Positions 1 to 11,636 of a stretch of 64,000 nucleotides of DNA are shown here, piece by piece. Position 1 is the stretch's first letter; every line of letters begins with the position of its first letter. The notes under the pieces were generated by a model. It saw only the letters and a program-made list of their open reading frames with translations, did not search any database and had not been told where the DNA came from. The stretch comes from Hexactinellida sp. DTS-2022 (Eukaryota > Porifera > Hexactinellida). The stretch is taken from NCBI GenBank assembly GCA_028753945.1, contig JAPNXP010000002.1, positions 9,114,001-9,178,000 on the forward strand, read 5' to 3'. Both the position numbers and the translations under genes were made by a program.

Positions 1-279
1 GACGTCACCAAATTAAGATTTTGAAGCCTTTGTAGAATATTTTTTAAAAAAAATCACTTCTCACATAATTTTATGATACATTAGCTTCATTTCACAGTGT
101 AAAATCGCATTTCAATTTGTCATAAAAAAACCTAAAATTTCAACCGAAGCATCATTAAGTAAGTTTAGTGAATAAGGCCCCTGGAGTTCCCTAAGTAGCT
201 ATTCTTTTCAATTTGTGATTCAAATTATCAGGAGAATTTCGGACATGAAATTGAGTCCTTTATAAATTATGTGGGAAAC
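1..279. other. AT-rich stretch, nothing recognised
   Basis: No open reading frame with recognisable motifs, no tandem structure and no terminal inverted repeat is visible before the TTAA that starts the first MITE. Confidence 0.4.
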
Positions 280-283
280 TTAA

Positions 284-980
284 GGTTCAGGTATACTCTA
301 CAAATTTCGAATATTTAGATAAAATCCAAATCATTGTCTATTTCTCTTTTATTGCATTTTGGGATTGTATTGATACCAAGAGTACTCTCAAGAGATTTCT
401 AAGAAAGATTCCTATTATTTTTCCAGTTTGACACACTTTGGTCACCTCAATTTAGGAATAATTGCTGTAAATTTTTTTTTCAAAAGCCGCTATTTCAAAA
501 CTAACATTTTCAGAATTGCGGAAGAAGTCATTTTGTCAATTTTGGTCGTAGAATCAAAAACTCAACGGTTTCGGAGAGATCTCGTAAAGATACAACTTTT
601 CAGTGCTGCGATTTATCCTAATATGAATATTTCATCTGTTTTTTGGATTTTGGATAAGGAAAATCTTCATTTGAAAATCGACATCACATAAAAGTATTTG
701 AAATCTAGAAAAATGTAGTTCAGCACAATTCCTGTACTCAAAAGTTATATTACATCCAGCTAAACACATTTTATCAATAATATTCTTGGTATTGTTTATC
801 ATTTCTCATTGATCTATTCCGCAAAAATGGTAAAATTTAAAAAAGATTTTTCCTCTATTAGTTTATTTGCCAATATTATTGTATTTTTGGCATCCTGAGG
901 ATGAAGTAAATCCGCTGTAAAAAAATTAATTCATCCGGGTGAATAGTTATGGTAGAAGTACTCTAGAGGATACCTGAACA
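284..980 (+). mobile_element. TTAA MITE family B, copy 1
   Basis: A 697-bp element between TTAA at 280-283 and TTAA at 981-984. It opens GGTTCAGGTATACTCTA and closes with the inverse, slightly mutated as ATACCTGAACA. Four further copies occur at 45910, 50791, 53630 and 61381, three of them 697-699 bp once nested DNA is removed. The ends (GG..CC beside TTAA) fit my recollection of Kolobok-type elements (5'-RR..YY-3') better than piggyBac; that is inference. It has no transposase, and the 87-codon frame inside it is shared with copy 3 only because the DNA is. Confidence 0.85.
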
Positions 981-1331
981 TTAATGTTGGCAGTCGTTTG
1001 CCAGTGGCGTAGCCAGCTCTAGACTTGTGGTGGTGCGTCGGTGGTAATGGGCTCATTTCGGTGGTGCACGGGATAGTCTTTTCTGCCCTCCCCTCCCCCT
1101 ATATCCCAAACAATCCTTGGCAATTCACAAAGTGCAAATCAATTTGCGAACGAAGTATATTCGGGCCGGTGATAGGCGAATTAATTACGCAGAAACGTAG
1201 AGGGGATTTTCCAAAAGTTAATTTACAGTCCACAAAAATTAATTCCGAGATGTATTCCATTTCAAACATAGTGTATACAAGTATCGACGATGATTGGGAA
1301 TGCCATGGTGCAGTTCTTAGATATTGAAGTA

Positions 1332-1742
1332 CGGTCAACTCCCATTATAACCAAGCAGGATATAACGAAGTACATACTTATAACGAAGTCATTCAATGGT
1401 CCGGCAATTTTTTATCTTATTACATTATTAAAACTTCAGTTACAACGAAATGGATATAACGAAACTCCGTTTATAACGAAGTGATTTAAATCCCATATAG
1501 CCACTAAGCTATAGATTTTGCTCCGGTTATAACGAACTCAGGTTATAACGAATTCTGCTAATAACGAACTCCGGTTATACCGAAATCCGTTCATAATAAA
1601 CTCCGGTTACAACGAAATTAAACTCGTAATGAACTCTTTTCAGATCGAACTCCGCTTATAACGAACTCCGCTTATAACAAACTCCGCTTATAACGAAATG
1701 AAACTACGGCCCCGAGCACTTCGTTATAACGGGAGTTGACTG
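1332..1742. mobile_element. Tigger/pogo-like MITE nested in the hAT element
   Basis: It lies between TA dinucleotides (1330-1331 and 1743-1744), opens CGGTCAACTCCCATTATAAC and closes GTTATAACGGGAGTTGACTG. The inside is mostly reiterated copies of the terminal motif, in the form AACTCCGSTTATAACG about every 19 bp, so the element looks built from its own end sequence. Related ends occur at 55494-55725. Confidence 0.75.
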
Positions 1743-1844
1743 TATCTCCTTTCAAAATTTTAGAATTTCTGGTCCGATCGAAGGGGCTATCACCTTACTA
1801 TGCAGGGTAAAAAATGTCAAATTGGGAGGAGTAAACTTTCAGAT

Positions 1845-2031
1845 CTCGGGCATACGTTTCCGAGTTTGGAAATTTCTCCAGATCAATCTAAATTAGAATC
1901 GATTATTTAATGGCCTCATCCTCAAGTCAAAATGAAGCAAAAGATTTCTTGGGATAAGCAGGATATTATCGTCAAATATTTTGCTTCTGTCGCAAATCCA
2001 TTAATTTCCTTGCTGAAGACAGATGTGAGTT
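1845..2031 (+). pseudogene. Ty3/gypsy reverse-transcriptase scrap
   Basis: Frameshifted reading gives LGHT, ISPDQSKLESI, WPHPQ, DFLG, AGYYRQI and NPLISLLKTD in the order they have in the connection region after the catalytic part of Ty3/gypsy reverse transcriptase. At least two frame changes and two stops are present. It is about 60 residues, with no protease, RNase H or integrase nearby, and it lies inside the hAT-type element. Confidence 0.55.
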
Positions 2032-2289
2032 TTAACTCATGTTATGTTTAAGTGTTCATTTCAATCAAGGTTATTTTTAAGTGTAATTTCAATCATTACA
2101 AGTGATGATTTGGGAATCAATGCTTACTACTTGAGGTGTCTAAATTAATGCGCACCATCTCAGGTGGTGCGCAAAAAGTTTTTGGTGGTGCTCCGCACCA
2201 CCGCACACCACCCTGGCTACACCACTGTCGTGGGCAGATGTTTTGAATAATTTTAATTGTTCCTATATCTAAAGTCTATTAACAAATAT

Positions 2290-3000
2290 TACAAAATACA
2301 AAATTTCTTTTATTAAACACTACTAGCTATACTTTGACATGCTATCTTTCCAAATCCGAAAGAAAAATTTGATTCGGAGTTTTTTTTTAACCTTTTTGAC
2401 TTCACCAAAGGTCAAACTCGCCGTCATTTTTTACAAAAATAATCCGCGGTAATTTCCGGAAAGTGACCGTTGTATAACTCGCATATCTCAAAAAGTACAA
2501 GTTAGAGAGAAAAAAACTATTCCTCAAAAATATTCCATATCAGTAGTTGCTAAAAGTTTGCCGTATCGATTTCAACTTTAATAGAAAGTTATAGAGTTAA
2601 TAATTATATAATGCCAAATTTAGCATAAAACCGAGTGAATTTTTGAAAATCTATAGAAAAACAGAATATATACCGTATATACTCTAATAGTAGCCCCTAT
2701 TCGAATAATCGCCTACCTCCAATAATAGCCCCCCCTAAATTAGCAAATACAAATTTACTACCTGTACCCTGAGTAAATTTCTATATCTAATATTAGTCGC
2801 AATAAGATTATTAATCGACTCTATCAAATAAATTGTATCAACATGTGATATTCTCGAAAAGTAACAAAAATTATTTGTCAGAAAATGGCCTAAAAAACAA
2901 TAATCGCCTAGGCTACTATTCGAATAAATACGGTAGATATCGAAAATTCTGTGTGGCGAAATCCCTTGTACTAATAGAGTAGAGTTATGACCGTATCTCG
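2290..3000. repeat. Dispersed repeat family F, copy 1
   Basis: This stretch (without the nested element at 2671-2935) matches the reverse complement of about 47640-48060. Shared landmarks are the TATACTTTGA/TCCGAAAGAAAAATTTGAT block, the CTCAAAAAGTA block and GATATCGAAAATTCTGTGTG. No coding capacity is seen. It ends where the TTAA-flanked family G element begins. Confidence 0.65.
2671..2935. mobile_element. TA-type MITE family E, copy 1
   Basis: A 265-bp element opening TACCGTATATACTCTAATAG and closing CTATTCGAATAAATACGGTA, with internal AATAATCGCC(T) motifs near both ends. Copy 2 at 45329-45591 has the same ends and middle. It sits in family F, whose other copy at 47.7 kb shows the uninterrupted sequence, so a filled and a related empty site are both in the window. 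Confidence 0.75.
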
Positions 3001-3004
3001 TTAA

Positions 3005-3485
3005 CATGTAAGTAATCCTTTGTTTCTAAACTTGAACAAAGAACACTTTCTTATTAGTTGTGAGATCTCTAAAATTGAACAAATCCGATTCACTAAACGA
3101 AAGTTACGACATTTTAAAAAAATCGACAAATTTGTTTTTGATGAACCATGGAATACGAAAATTACATATATTTGAGTTATATCCATCACAACTCTGTATT
3201 AGTTAAACAAAATATACTAAACAGATATTATCAAGTCTGATATCTTCTTTCGGGTATTTTACGGTAAAATTATAACATTAGAAATTACAAAAGCAAGTGG
3301 CAGGCAAGTGGAGCAGTTCACCTTTATGCTACGTCATGATAACAATTTCTGAAAATTTTGATTTTTACAAATAAATCGATTGAGAGTACAAAACAATGTC
3401 TAAATCCGAATTTTCTTGAAATTTGAAATATTTGATCTGCTTGTTTTCCTCCTGTCACAAAGTGTATCAGTTAGGCAGTGTACAG
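3005..3485. mobile_element. TTAA-flanked family G, copy 1
   Basis: 481 bp between TTAA at 3001-3004 and 3486-3489. Copy 2 at 59495-59978 aligns along its whole length (AAGTAATCCTTTGTTTCTAAAC near the start, GTATCAGTTAGGCAGT near the end) and both copies start and stop at TTAA. No clear terminal inverted repeat is visible, so the element class is uncertain. Confidence 0.65.
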
Positions 3486-3719
3486 TTAAGATGGATTGTT
3501 TACTGTAACTTACATGATATTTGGTGATTTTCCTTGAATATACCTGGCCCATTTGATAGTCTGTGGTAAAACACCAAAATTGATAAAAAATCATATAGAA
3601 AGAGAAAATTCGCAAAGTTAGGGCACATTATCTAACCTTGGGGTCCTATTTATAACACACCCCCTCTGAAGACATTTCTCAGACTCCCGTGCAGCTAGAA
3701 TTAAAATGTACTAGTGGAA
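3486..3719. other. No feature recognised
   Basis: AT-rich sequence between repeats; no motif-bearing frame and no repeat boundary could be placed. Confidence 0.35.
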
Positions 3720-4070
3720 AAGGCTCGAAATACACGACTTCCTATGCGTCCCTAATACATTTTGTGACCCTGACGCCCAGTTTTTTCAAATGACCATATA
3801 TGGGCATGGATATGTGCCAGATTTTGATGATTCAGCAATTTTGTATCTCATAAACTAGAGAAAGCAGAATCGATTATTCACATCAATATATCATGCATAT
3901 ATCATTGGGATAACAAATTGGACTATTTTCCAAATAGTTACCATGCTAAGGAGCCCATGCCCATATATGGAGGTGTCATGTGACTATCACAAACCATCGA
4001 TCATGAAAATTAGAGTTGTGCAAGAGCTTAGCTTTAACTTGCTAACACTAACAGTAATCGTTTTCGAGGA
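3720..4070 (+). repeat. Dispersed repeat family C, copy 1
   Basis: It shares with 19900-20310, 27400-27610 and 57640-58010 the order ACTTCCTAT, TAATACATTTT, ACCATATATGGGCAT, GATGTGCC, TTTTGATGA, a GAGCTTAGCT-type motif and then a second CCATATATGG followed by (A/T)GGTGT. The two CCATATATGG boxes are exact CArG-type decamers. Ends are not sharp. Confidence 0.65.
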
Positions 4071-4751
4071 ATATGAACTGCTTCAATTATCTTCAAACCA
4101 TTTTCTGTCAGAATTATTGAAGGTTTGTGCCACTATTGTGTCCTTCTAAACCCTCTTCTCCACAAAAATATTTTCTAATACCGGCTGTGGAAAAAGCTAG
4201 AGAACTCCGTGATTATTTATCATATCAACTTGAAATTTCTGGGAGATGTAGTTTATATATAAATCTAATTATCGTTCATAGCGTTTCCATACTTTTTTCT
4301 ATTTTCGCAAAGTTGTATGGCCACATATCTCAAAACTAGGGAAATTCCATCGAAAAATTTACCTAAATTTTTGAATTCCTAATAAATAATCTATATTTAG
4401 ATTATATTGGTGATTTTCTCAGCCACCCAAGTTGAATGCATATTGATGTGACGTGTTATGAAGTAAAACAAAGTGTTTCATGTTATCATGATTTTCTACT
4501 AGATATATCTATGGCTTATATTACATAGCAACGCTATATATGTTTTCATTGAATATAGACAAGTTTAATATTGAAATCAATGATGTCAGTTATTTTTCAT
4601 ATACTATACAGTAAGGTAAAGGAACTGATATACTAATTTAATTGACATCGTAAAAGGTACTGATTTACTCATGACGTCACAGTCATGAGAAGTAGTAGGT
4701 AGCGTTAAGGGATTTGAAGCATTACTCATCCTATATATATTCAATAACCTT
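4071..4751. other. No feature recognised
   Basis: AT-rich, with short unremarkable frames only. It may hold the degraded tail of the family C copy. Confidence 0.35.
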
Positions 4752-4755
4752 TTAA

Positions 4756-5474
4756 GGTTAAATTACGGCAGATTCACCCAAAAAAACACATGAATTTAGT
4801 TTTGAAGGTGGGAGTTTGAATTTCACAAATATGATGGAAGACATTATAGCTATTTCAAAACTGAAAACAAAATCTATTATCTTCTATAAATTCGAAATTA
4901 TTTGGCTTGCAGTATTGTGCTAATACAAAAGTCCCATAGGGGGATTTTTTCAGACTCCACCTGATAAGTGTGTGGTTTGCAAGATCATTATTTGCTAAAG
5001 ACCTGTACTGTGTGATCTATCAGATAGATCATCGTTATGGGCGGTTGGTGGGCGGTTTAGAATTTTGATAAGATCTGAATAAAAAATATTGCGACCTTTT
5101 GAAACCAAAAAATGAATAAAAAGGTCATCTTTTATTGCGAAATTTGATTAAATGCCTGATAAAAAAAATTCCAAGTCATAATTCAAAAATGTGAACCGTC
5201 TACCAACTCCTCACGCCTATAATCTTTAAATATTGATTCTGATAACAAACATTGATGGCCGCATTGCCAAATTACCGCATAATATCTACCACCACTTTTG
5301 GAAATCGCCCTATGGGAGATTTGTATTAGCCAAATTTTGAAACCGACAAAAAATAAAAATTATAATAGATAGGGACATTTTCTTTTTGGTTTATTGATTT
5401 GTATCGTATAGGTAGATATTTCTCACAATAACAGATTAATACAAGAACTTTCATTCACGTGGGGTAATTTAACC
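4756..5474 (+). mobile_element. TTAA MITE family A, copy 1
   Basis: 719 bp between TTAA at 4752-4755 and 5475-5478. The 5' end GGTTAAATTACGGC and the 3' end GGGTAATTTAACC form an inverted repeat of about 11 bp. Copy 2 (10917-11636) is nearly identical; copy 3 (16416-17699) is inverted and split. It carries a GGGCGGTTGGTGGGCGG block and no credible frame. Confidence 0.9.
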
Positions 5475-5478
5475 TTAA

Positions 5479-5741
5479 CTCCCTATGTTTTATGTTTCCA
5501 TGTAAATCTCGGTGATAGACCTAAATTAACCATTTTGACTCTTCTGGAGTTCTCACATGGGGGTGACGAAGCAAAAAAATGACCTTTAATCGTTTTATTC
5601 GGCCACTTTATAGATATAATTATCACAATTTTGACGTCAAATGACTGGATTTTTATTTTCTATAGTCAAAGTGAGTTAATTACTATCAGAAACTAAAAGA
5701 AATATATAGAACCTAAAATAGAGTTATTTTTAAGTATATTG
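5479..5741. other. Spacer between a MITE and the palindrome
   Basis: No recognised feature. It ends where inverted homology to 12230 begins. Confidence 0.35.
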
Positions 5742-5814
5742 CATTAACCAGTTTGGTGTACCAGTAACCTCTTTGGTATACCATTAACCTCTTCAGTGTA
5801 CCTTTGATCCAAAA

Positions 5815-8542
5815 GTGTATTTGCTTCCTGATCCTTTAGCGGCCAGAATCTCGATGTAATCTGTAAAGAGATCAACCATCAATAGAAAATATCTATATCC
5901 TGAGGATTCATCGTCCGTCCACGGAGTGTCCCAATATCCATTGCCACTGCTTCACCTTGAATGCCACACCAATATCCATTACACAAGTTGGCTCTCGAGC
6001 TTGAGTTTTGTGTTTGCCTTTTTAACATACCAAGCATCCACTACAAAAGGACTTTACATCGCGAGGCATGTCTAACCAAAAGAAACCTTTTCGAAACGAG
6101 CGCAAGGTTGCGGCTTGTCCGAGGTGATGTTGTGCGTGAATTACACGGATTACGTCGTTGCGAAGATGTTTAGGAACTACAAGACGTTATTCGAAGCGTA
6201 ATGCGCCATCTGCAGTGTTCAGTCTGTCGGCCACTTTCTTTAACTGTCCTGTCGTGATCCCCACATCTTGATCTAACTGATCCAGTGCGTCCGCTATTAC
6301 TTGATCAAGTTTCTGCTGTTCTGCGATCCTTAAATACATGTCGTCCTTAGCTGCAATCTGGAAAATCTTTTCCTCAAATACGTCCTCATTATTAATATCT
6401 TCATCCAAGCTCATCCCTGGTTTTCGACTCAGTTAGTCCGCAATCTGATTCTCCTTTCCCGGCCTGTAATCAATCCTAAATGTTAATTCCTGAAGTTCCA
6501 TTAATCAACGGGCGTTGTATGCTTGGGATCCCTTTGGAACTGCAGCCATTTTAGAGGGCAGTGGTCAGTTAGTAGCACAATACTTCAGCCCCTTTCAGGT
6601 ATACCGACTATTTCCGACTCGCTGCCACCAGTGCCCATGCCTCCAGCTGTCCCGACGAATAGTTTTTCTGTGCAGAATTCAATGATGAGGAGAAAAACTG
6701 AATAGGCCGTAATTTGCCCGTTTCTTTGTCCAGCTGTGACAACACTGCGGCCACTCCTCTATAACTCGCTACCCCTTCCACATAAAACTCAGCCTGCCCG
6801 TCTGGGTGGGCAAGAGATACAGGTTCTCTTACCAGCTGTGTGCGAAGCAGTTCGAAAGCTGTCCGACATTGCGAATTCCATTGCCAACATTTTCCTTTCT
6901 GTAGGAGAGCATACAAGTGCTCAGCAATCTTGCATAAGTCCTTCATGTAGCAACGATAGTTAATCACAGTACCTAAAAACCTTTGCAGTTCTGTAATAGT
7001 TGTGGGGTGAGGACAGGTTTCTAATTTGTGTACATAATCTGGCACGGGACTCCTCCCCGTCATCGAGATTTGGTGACCGAGGAATTCAACTTCTCTGTAC
7101 CCTAGTTGACACTTATCCTACCATAATTGTAGACCTGCCTTGTCGACACGCTGGAATACAGTCTTCAAATCTTGAAGGTGATCTTCGAATGTAGACGAAA
7201 AAACCAGGATATCATCAACGTAGCTTTCGCAGTTGGGTGCTTTATCTAGTGCCCTATCCTCACTCGCTGAAGTGTAGCTGGCGCATTGCATAACCCGGAG
7301 GGCATTACTAACATTTCGTACATCCCCCTTGGCGTATGGAAAGCTGTTTTCTCTACATCTTGTTGATCAATTGGGATAGCCCAATACGCTGACGCAATAT
7401 CTAGTTTAGAGAAGTAACTTTTCCCTGCCAATTTGTCGAATATCGAATGTGGATCATGTAGACTGTAATTATCTCTTTTTTGGTTACGGCATTTAGCCGA
7501 CGGTAGTCGATGGCAAATCGAAAAGTTCCATCTCTTTTCTTGACCATCACTACATCAGATGACCATGGAGATTTGCTTGGCCTACATATGGGTGGATCTG
7601 CTGCGAGCAATTCCTCTAACTGCCTAGATACATCTGACTCCCAGTGCGGATGAATACGTTTGGGGCGCGACTTTTGGGGTAGTGCATCTCCTGTAATAAT
7701 TGAATGAGACTCGTTAAGCTTGCATCGATTCGGACGTTTGTGGTGTCGTGCGAACAAGAAGTCATAAGCTTGCACACGTAACTAGGATTTAACTCAGGAC
7801 AGATAAGTCTCTCGCACGATTTCCCAACCGTTTCCACCACATCTCCTTCTTTTGCCACTCTTGCACGACTCAGGGCTGTTGCCCCAATGAGAGAGTCTTC
7901 AACGCGAATCCAAGTTCTCCCGAGGCGAATCTGTCGGTTGGCCCAGTCAAACGTGATTGTACCATGTTGTTCCATAAACTTTCTGCCTAGAAGTAGAAGT
8001 GGCTCCTTGCTATCAAGCACCTGTAATCGCTCCATTACCGGTTCGGAGTTGCCTATCCGTACCGACGCGTCGACATAACCCCGAACTCGTACTGCGTTAT
8101 AGCACAAGCCATATACCTTACTCGATGAGGGTATCATGTCCTTTGCCAGTTGAAGTTGCACTGCTGTATTGTAATCAATGACGCTAGGTTTCGCACCAGT
8201 ATCCAACATCGCAGCGACGTTGTAAGGACTGATCTTGACTTGGACAGTTACAGATTCTTCTCCTGTAGATGCTTGGTATATCCTACGCTTCTGATCTTTC
8301 GGTTTTCTTGCCCGACGGGGACAATCAAATGGCTTGTGACCAGCTTCACCGCAAATATAGCAATGTCTGTTCGGGCAATCACGGATCAGATGATTGCATG
8401 AGCCACATGCGTAACACTTGGGACGTTCTGTTCTGGTCCTCCTGGGTATAGTGGTTTGCTTGAATCGGACGGTCTGGACGCCCGGAGGGGTGGTCCCTCG
8501 CGGACTTGACTCATCACTCTCGATTTCCTTTGGAGCTTCCAC
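5815..8542 (-). pseudogene. Ty3/gypsy gag-pol relic, left palindrome arm
   Basis: Read from 8542 downward: two CCHC zinc knuckles (CYACGSCNHLIRDC, CYICGEAGHKPFDC), an aspartic protease with MLDTGA, a reverse transcriptase with the YVDD box, RNase H pieces, and the start of an integrase (H..H..CxxC finger and first catalytic Asp). The gag start and the rest of the integrase are missing, and no LTR is seen. The frame breaks in the reverse transcriptase near 7620 and 7430, with stops in the RNase H region. The same breaks occur in the right arm, so they predate the inverted duplication or were homogenised. It is not functional. Confidence 0.9.
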
Positions 8543-8591
8543 ATCAGCAGGATCCTCATGGACAAGTTGTATGCGACATCCCCGATCTAAT

Positions 8592-8654
8592 CTCTAATTC
8601 AGCTCTACAATTCAGTACAGTGCTTCGAAAAACGCTCATGGAAAAAGGAATTGC
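8592..8654. other. Unpaired spacer at the palindrome centre
   Basis: 63 bp between ATCTAAT and ATTAGAT. In the plus frame it is continuous with the gag coding of the right arm, so it is the one single-copy part of the retroelement and marks the inversion point. Confidence 0.85.
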
Positions 8655-10916
8655 ATTAGATCGGGGATGTCGCATACAACTTGTCCATGAGGATCCTGCT
8701 GATGTGGAAGCTCCAAAGGAAATCGAGAGTGATGAGTCAAGTCCGCGAGGGACCACCCCTCCGGGCGTCCAGACCGTCCGATTCAAGCAAACCACTATAC
8801 CCAGGAGGACCAGAACAGAACGTCCCAAGTGTTACGCATGTGGCTCATGCAATCATCTGATCCGTGATTGCCCGAACAGACATTGCTATATTTGCGGTGA
8901 AGCTGGTCACAAGCCATTTGATTGTCCCCGTCGGGCAAGAAAACCGAAAGATCAGAAGCGTAGGATATACCAAGCATCTACAGGAGAAGAATCTGTAACT
9001 GTCCAAGTCAAGATCAGTCCTTACAACGTCGCTGCGATGTTGGATACTGGTGCGAAACCTAGCGTCATTGATTACAATACAGCAGTGCAACTTCAACTGG
9101 CAAAGGACATGATACCCTCATCGAGTAAGGTATATGGCTTGTGCTATAACGCAGTACGAGTTCGGGGTTATGTCGACGCGTCGGTACGGATAGGCAACTC
9201 CGAACCGGTAATGGAGCGATTACAGGTGCTTGATAGCAAGGAGCCACTTCTACTTCTAGGCAGAAAGTTTATGGAACAACATGGTACAATCACGTTTGAC
9301 TGGGCCAACCGACAGATTCGCCTAGGGAGAACTTGGATTCGCGTTGAAGACTCTCTCATTGGGGCAACAGCCCTGAGTCGTGCAAGAGTGGCAAAAGAAG
9401 GAGAGGTGGTGGAAACGGTTGGGAAATCGTGCGAGAGACTTATCTGTCCTGAGTTAAATCCTAGTTACGTGTGCAAGCTTATGACTTCTTGTTCGCACGA
9501 CACCACAAACGTCCGAATCGATGCAAGCTTAACGAGTCTCATTCAATTATTACAGGAGATGCACTACCCCAAAAGTCGCGCCCCAAACGTATTCATCCGC
9601 ACTGGGAGTCAGATGTATCTAGGCAGTTAGAGGAATTGCTCGCAGCAGATCCACCCATATGTAGGCCAAGCAAATCTCCATGGTCATCTGATGTAGTGAT
9701 GGTCAAGAAAAGAGATGGAACTTTTCGATTTGCCATCGACTACCGTCGGCTAAATGCCGTAACCAAAAAAGAGATAATTACAGTCTACATGATCCACATT
9801 CGATATTCGACAAATTGGCAGGGAAAAGTTACTTCTCTAAACTAGATATTGCGTCAGCGTATTGGGCTATCCCAATTGATCAACAAGATGTAGAGAAAAC
9901 AGCTTTCCATACGCCAAGGGGGATGTACGAAATGTTAGTAATGCCCTCCGGGTTATGCAATGCGCCAGCTACACTTCAGCGAGTGAGGATAGGGCACTAG
10001 ATAAAGCACCCAACTGCGAAAGCTACGTTGATGATATCCTGGTTTTTTCGTCTACATTCGAAGATCACCTTCAAGATTTGAAGACTGTATTCCAGCGTGT
10101 CGACAAGGCAGGTCTACAATTATGGTAGGATAAGTGTCAACTAGGGTACAGAGAAGTTGAATTCCTCGGTCACCAAATCTCGATGACGGGGAGGAGTCCC
10201 GTGCCAGATTATGTACACAAATTAGAAACCTGTCCTCACCCCACAACTATTACAGAACTGCAAAGGTTTTTAGGTACTGTGATTAACTATCGTTGCTACA
10301 TGAAGGACTTATGCAAGATTGCTGAGCACTTGTATGCTCTCCTACAGAAAGGAAAATGTTGGCAATGGAATTCGCAATGTCGGACAGCTTTCGAACTGCT
10401 TCGCACACAGCTGGTAAGAGAACCTGTATCTCTTGCCCACCCAGACGGGCAGGCTGAGTTTTATGTGGAAGGGGTAGCGAGTTATAGAGGAGTGGCCGCA
10501 GTGTTGTCACAGCTGGACAAAGAAACGGGCAAATTACGGCCTATTCAGTTTTTCTCCTCATCATTGAATTCTGCACAGAAAAACTATTCGTCGGGACAGC
10601 TGGAGGCATGGGCACTGGTGGCAGCGAGTCGGAAATAGTCGGTATACCTGAAAGGGGCTGAAGTATTGTGCTACTAACTGACCACTGCCCTCTAAAATGG
10701 CTGCAGTTCCAAAGGGATCCCAAGCATACAACGCCCGTTGGTTAATGGAACTTCAGGAATTAACATTTAGGATTGATTACAGGCCGGGAAAGGAGAATCA
10801 GATTGCGGACTAACTGAGTCGAAAACCAGGGATGAGCTTGGATGAAGATATTAATAATGAGGACGTATTTGAGGAAAAGATTTTCCAGATTGCAGCTAAG
10901 GACGACATGTATTTAA

Positions 10917-11636
10917 GGTTAAATTACGGCAGATTCACCCAAAAAAACACATGAATTTAGTTTTGAAGGTGGGAGTTTGAATTTCACATATATGATGGAA
11001 GACATTATAGCTATATCGAAACTGAAAACGAAATCTAATTATCTTCTATAAATTCGAAATTATTGGGCTTGCAGTATTATGCTAATACAAAAGTCCCATA
11101 GGGGGAATTTTTCAGACTCCACCTGATAAGTGTGTGGTTTGCAAGATCATTATTTGCTAAAGACTTGTACTGTGTGATCTATCAGATAGATCATCGTTAT
11201 GGGCGGTTGGTGGACGGTTTAGAATTTTGATAAGATCTAAATAAAAAATATTGCGACCTTTTGAAACCAAAAAATGAATAAAAAGGTCATCTTTTTATGC
11301 GAAATTTGATTAAATGCTTGATAAAAAAAAATCCAAGTCATAATTCAAAAATGTAAACCGTCTACCAACTCCTTACGCTTATAATCTCTAAATATTGATT
11401 CTGATAACAAACATTGATGGCCGCATTGCCAAATTACCGCATAATATCTACCACTACTTTTAGAAATCGCCCTATGGGAGATTTGTATTAGCCAAATTTT
11501 GAAACCGACAAAAAATATAAAGTATAATAGATAGGGACATTTTCTTTTCGGTTTATTGATTTGTATCGTATAGGTATGTATTTCTCACAATTACAGATTA
11601 ATACAAGAACTTTCATTCACGTGGGGTAATTTAACC
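10917..11636 (+). mobile_element. TTAA MITE family A, copy 2
   Basis: 720 bp between TTAA at 10913-10916 and 11637-11640, inserted in the right arm only. The left arm still has the intact target (reverse complement GTATTTAAGGATCGC near 6330), so TTAA is the exact target duplication. It is nearly identical to copy 1. Confidence 0.95.

Larger units (their letters stand above)
1002..2227. mobile_element. hAT-type non-autonomous element
   Basis: The left end CAGTGGCGTAGCCAG is matched by the right end CTGGCTACACCACTG. The flanks TCGTTTGC (994-1001) and TCGTGGGC (2228-2235) agree at 6 of 8 positions, as expected of an aged 8-bp duplication. GGTGGTGCG-type repeats lie just inside both ends. The interior holds a TA-flanked MITE (1332-1742) and a worn reverse-transcriptase scrap, so it is a composite with no hAT transposase. 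Confidence 0.75.

Noticed and set aside
428..691. 87-codon frame repeated at 51079-51342
   Set aside because: It lies wholly inside family B MITE copies 1 and 3; the similarity follows from the DNA, and the other copies do not keep it open.
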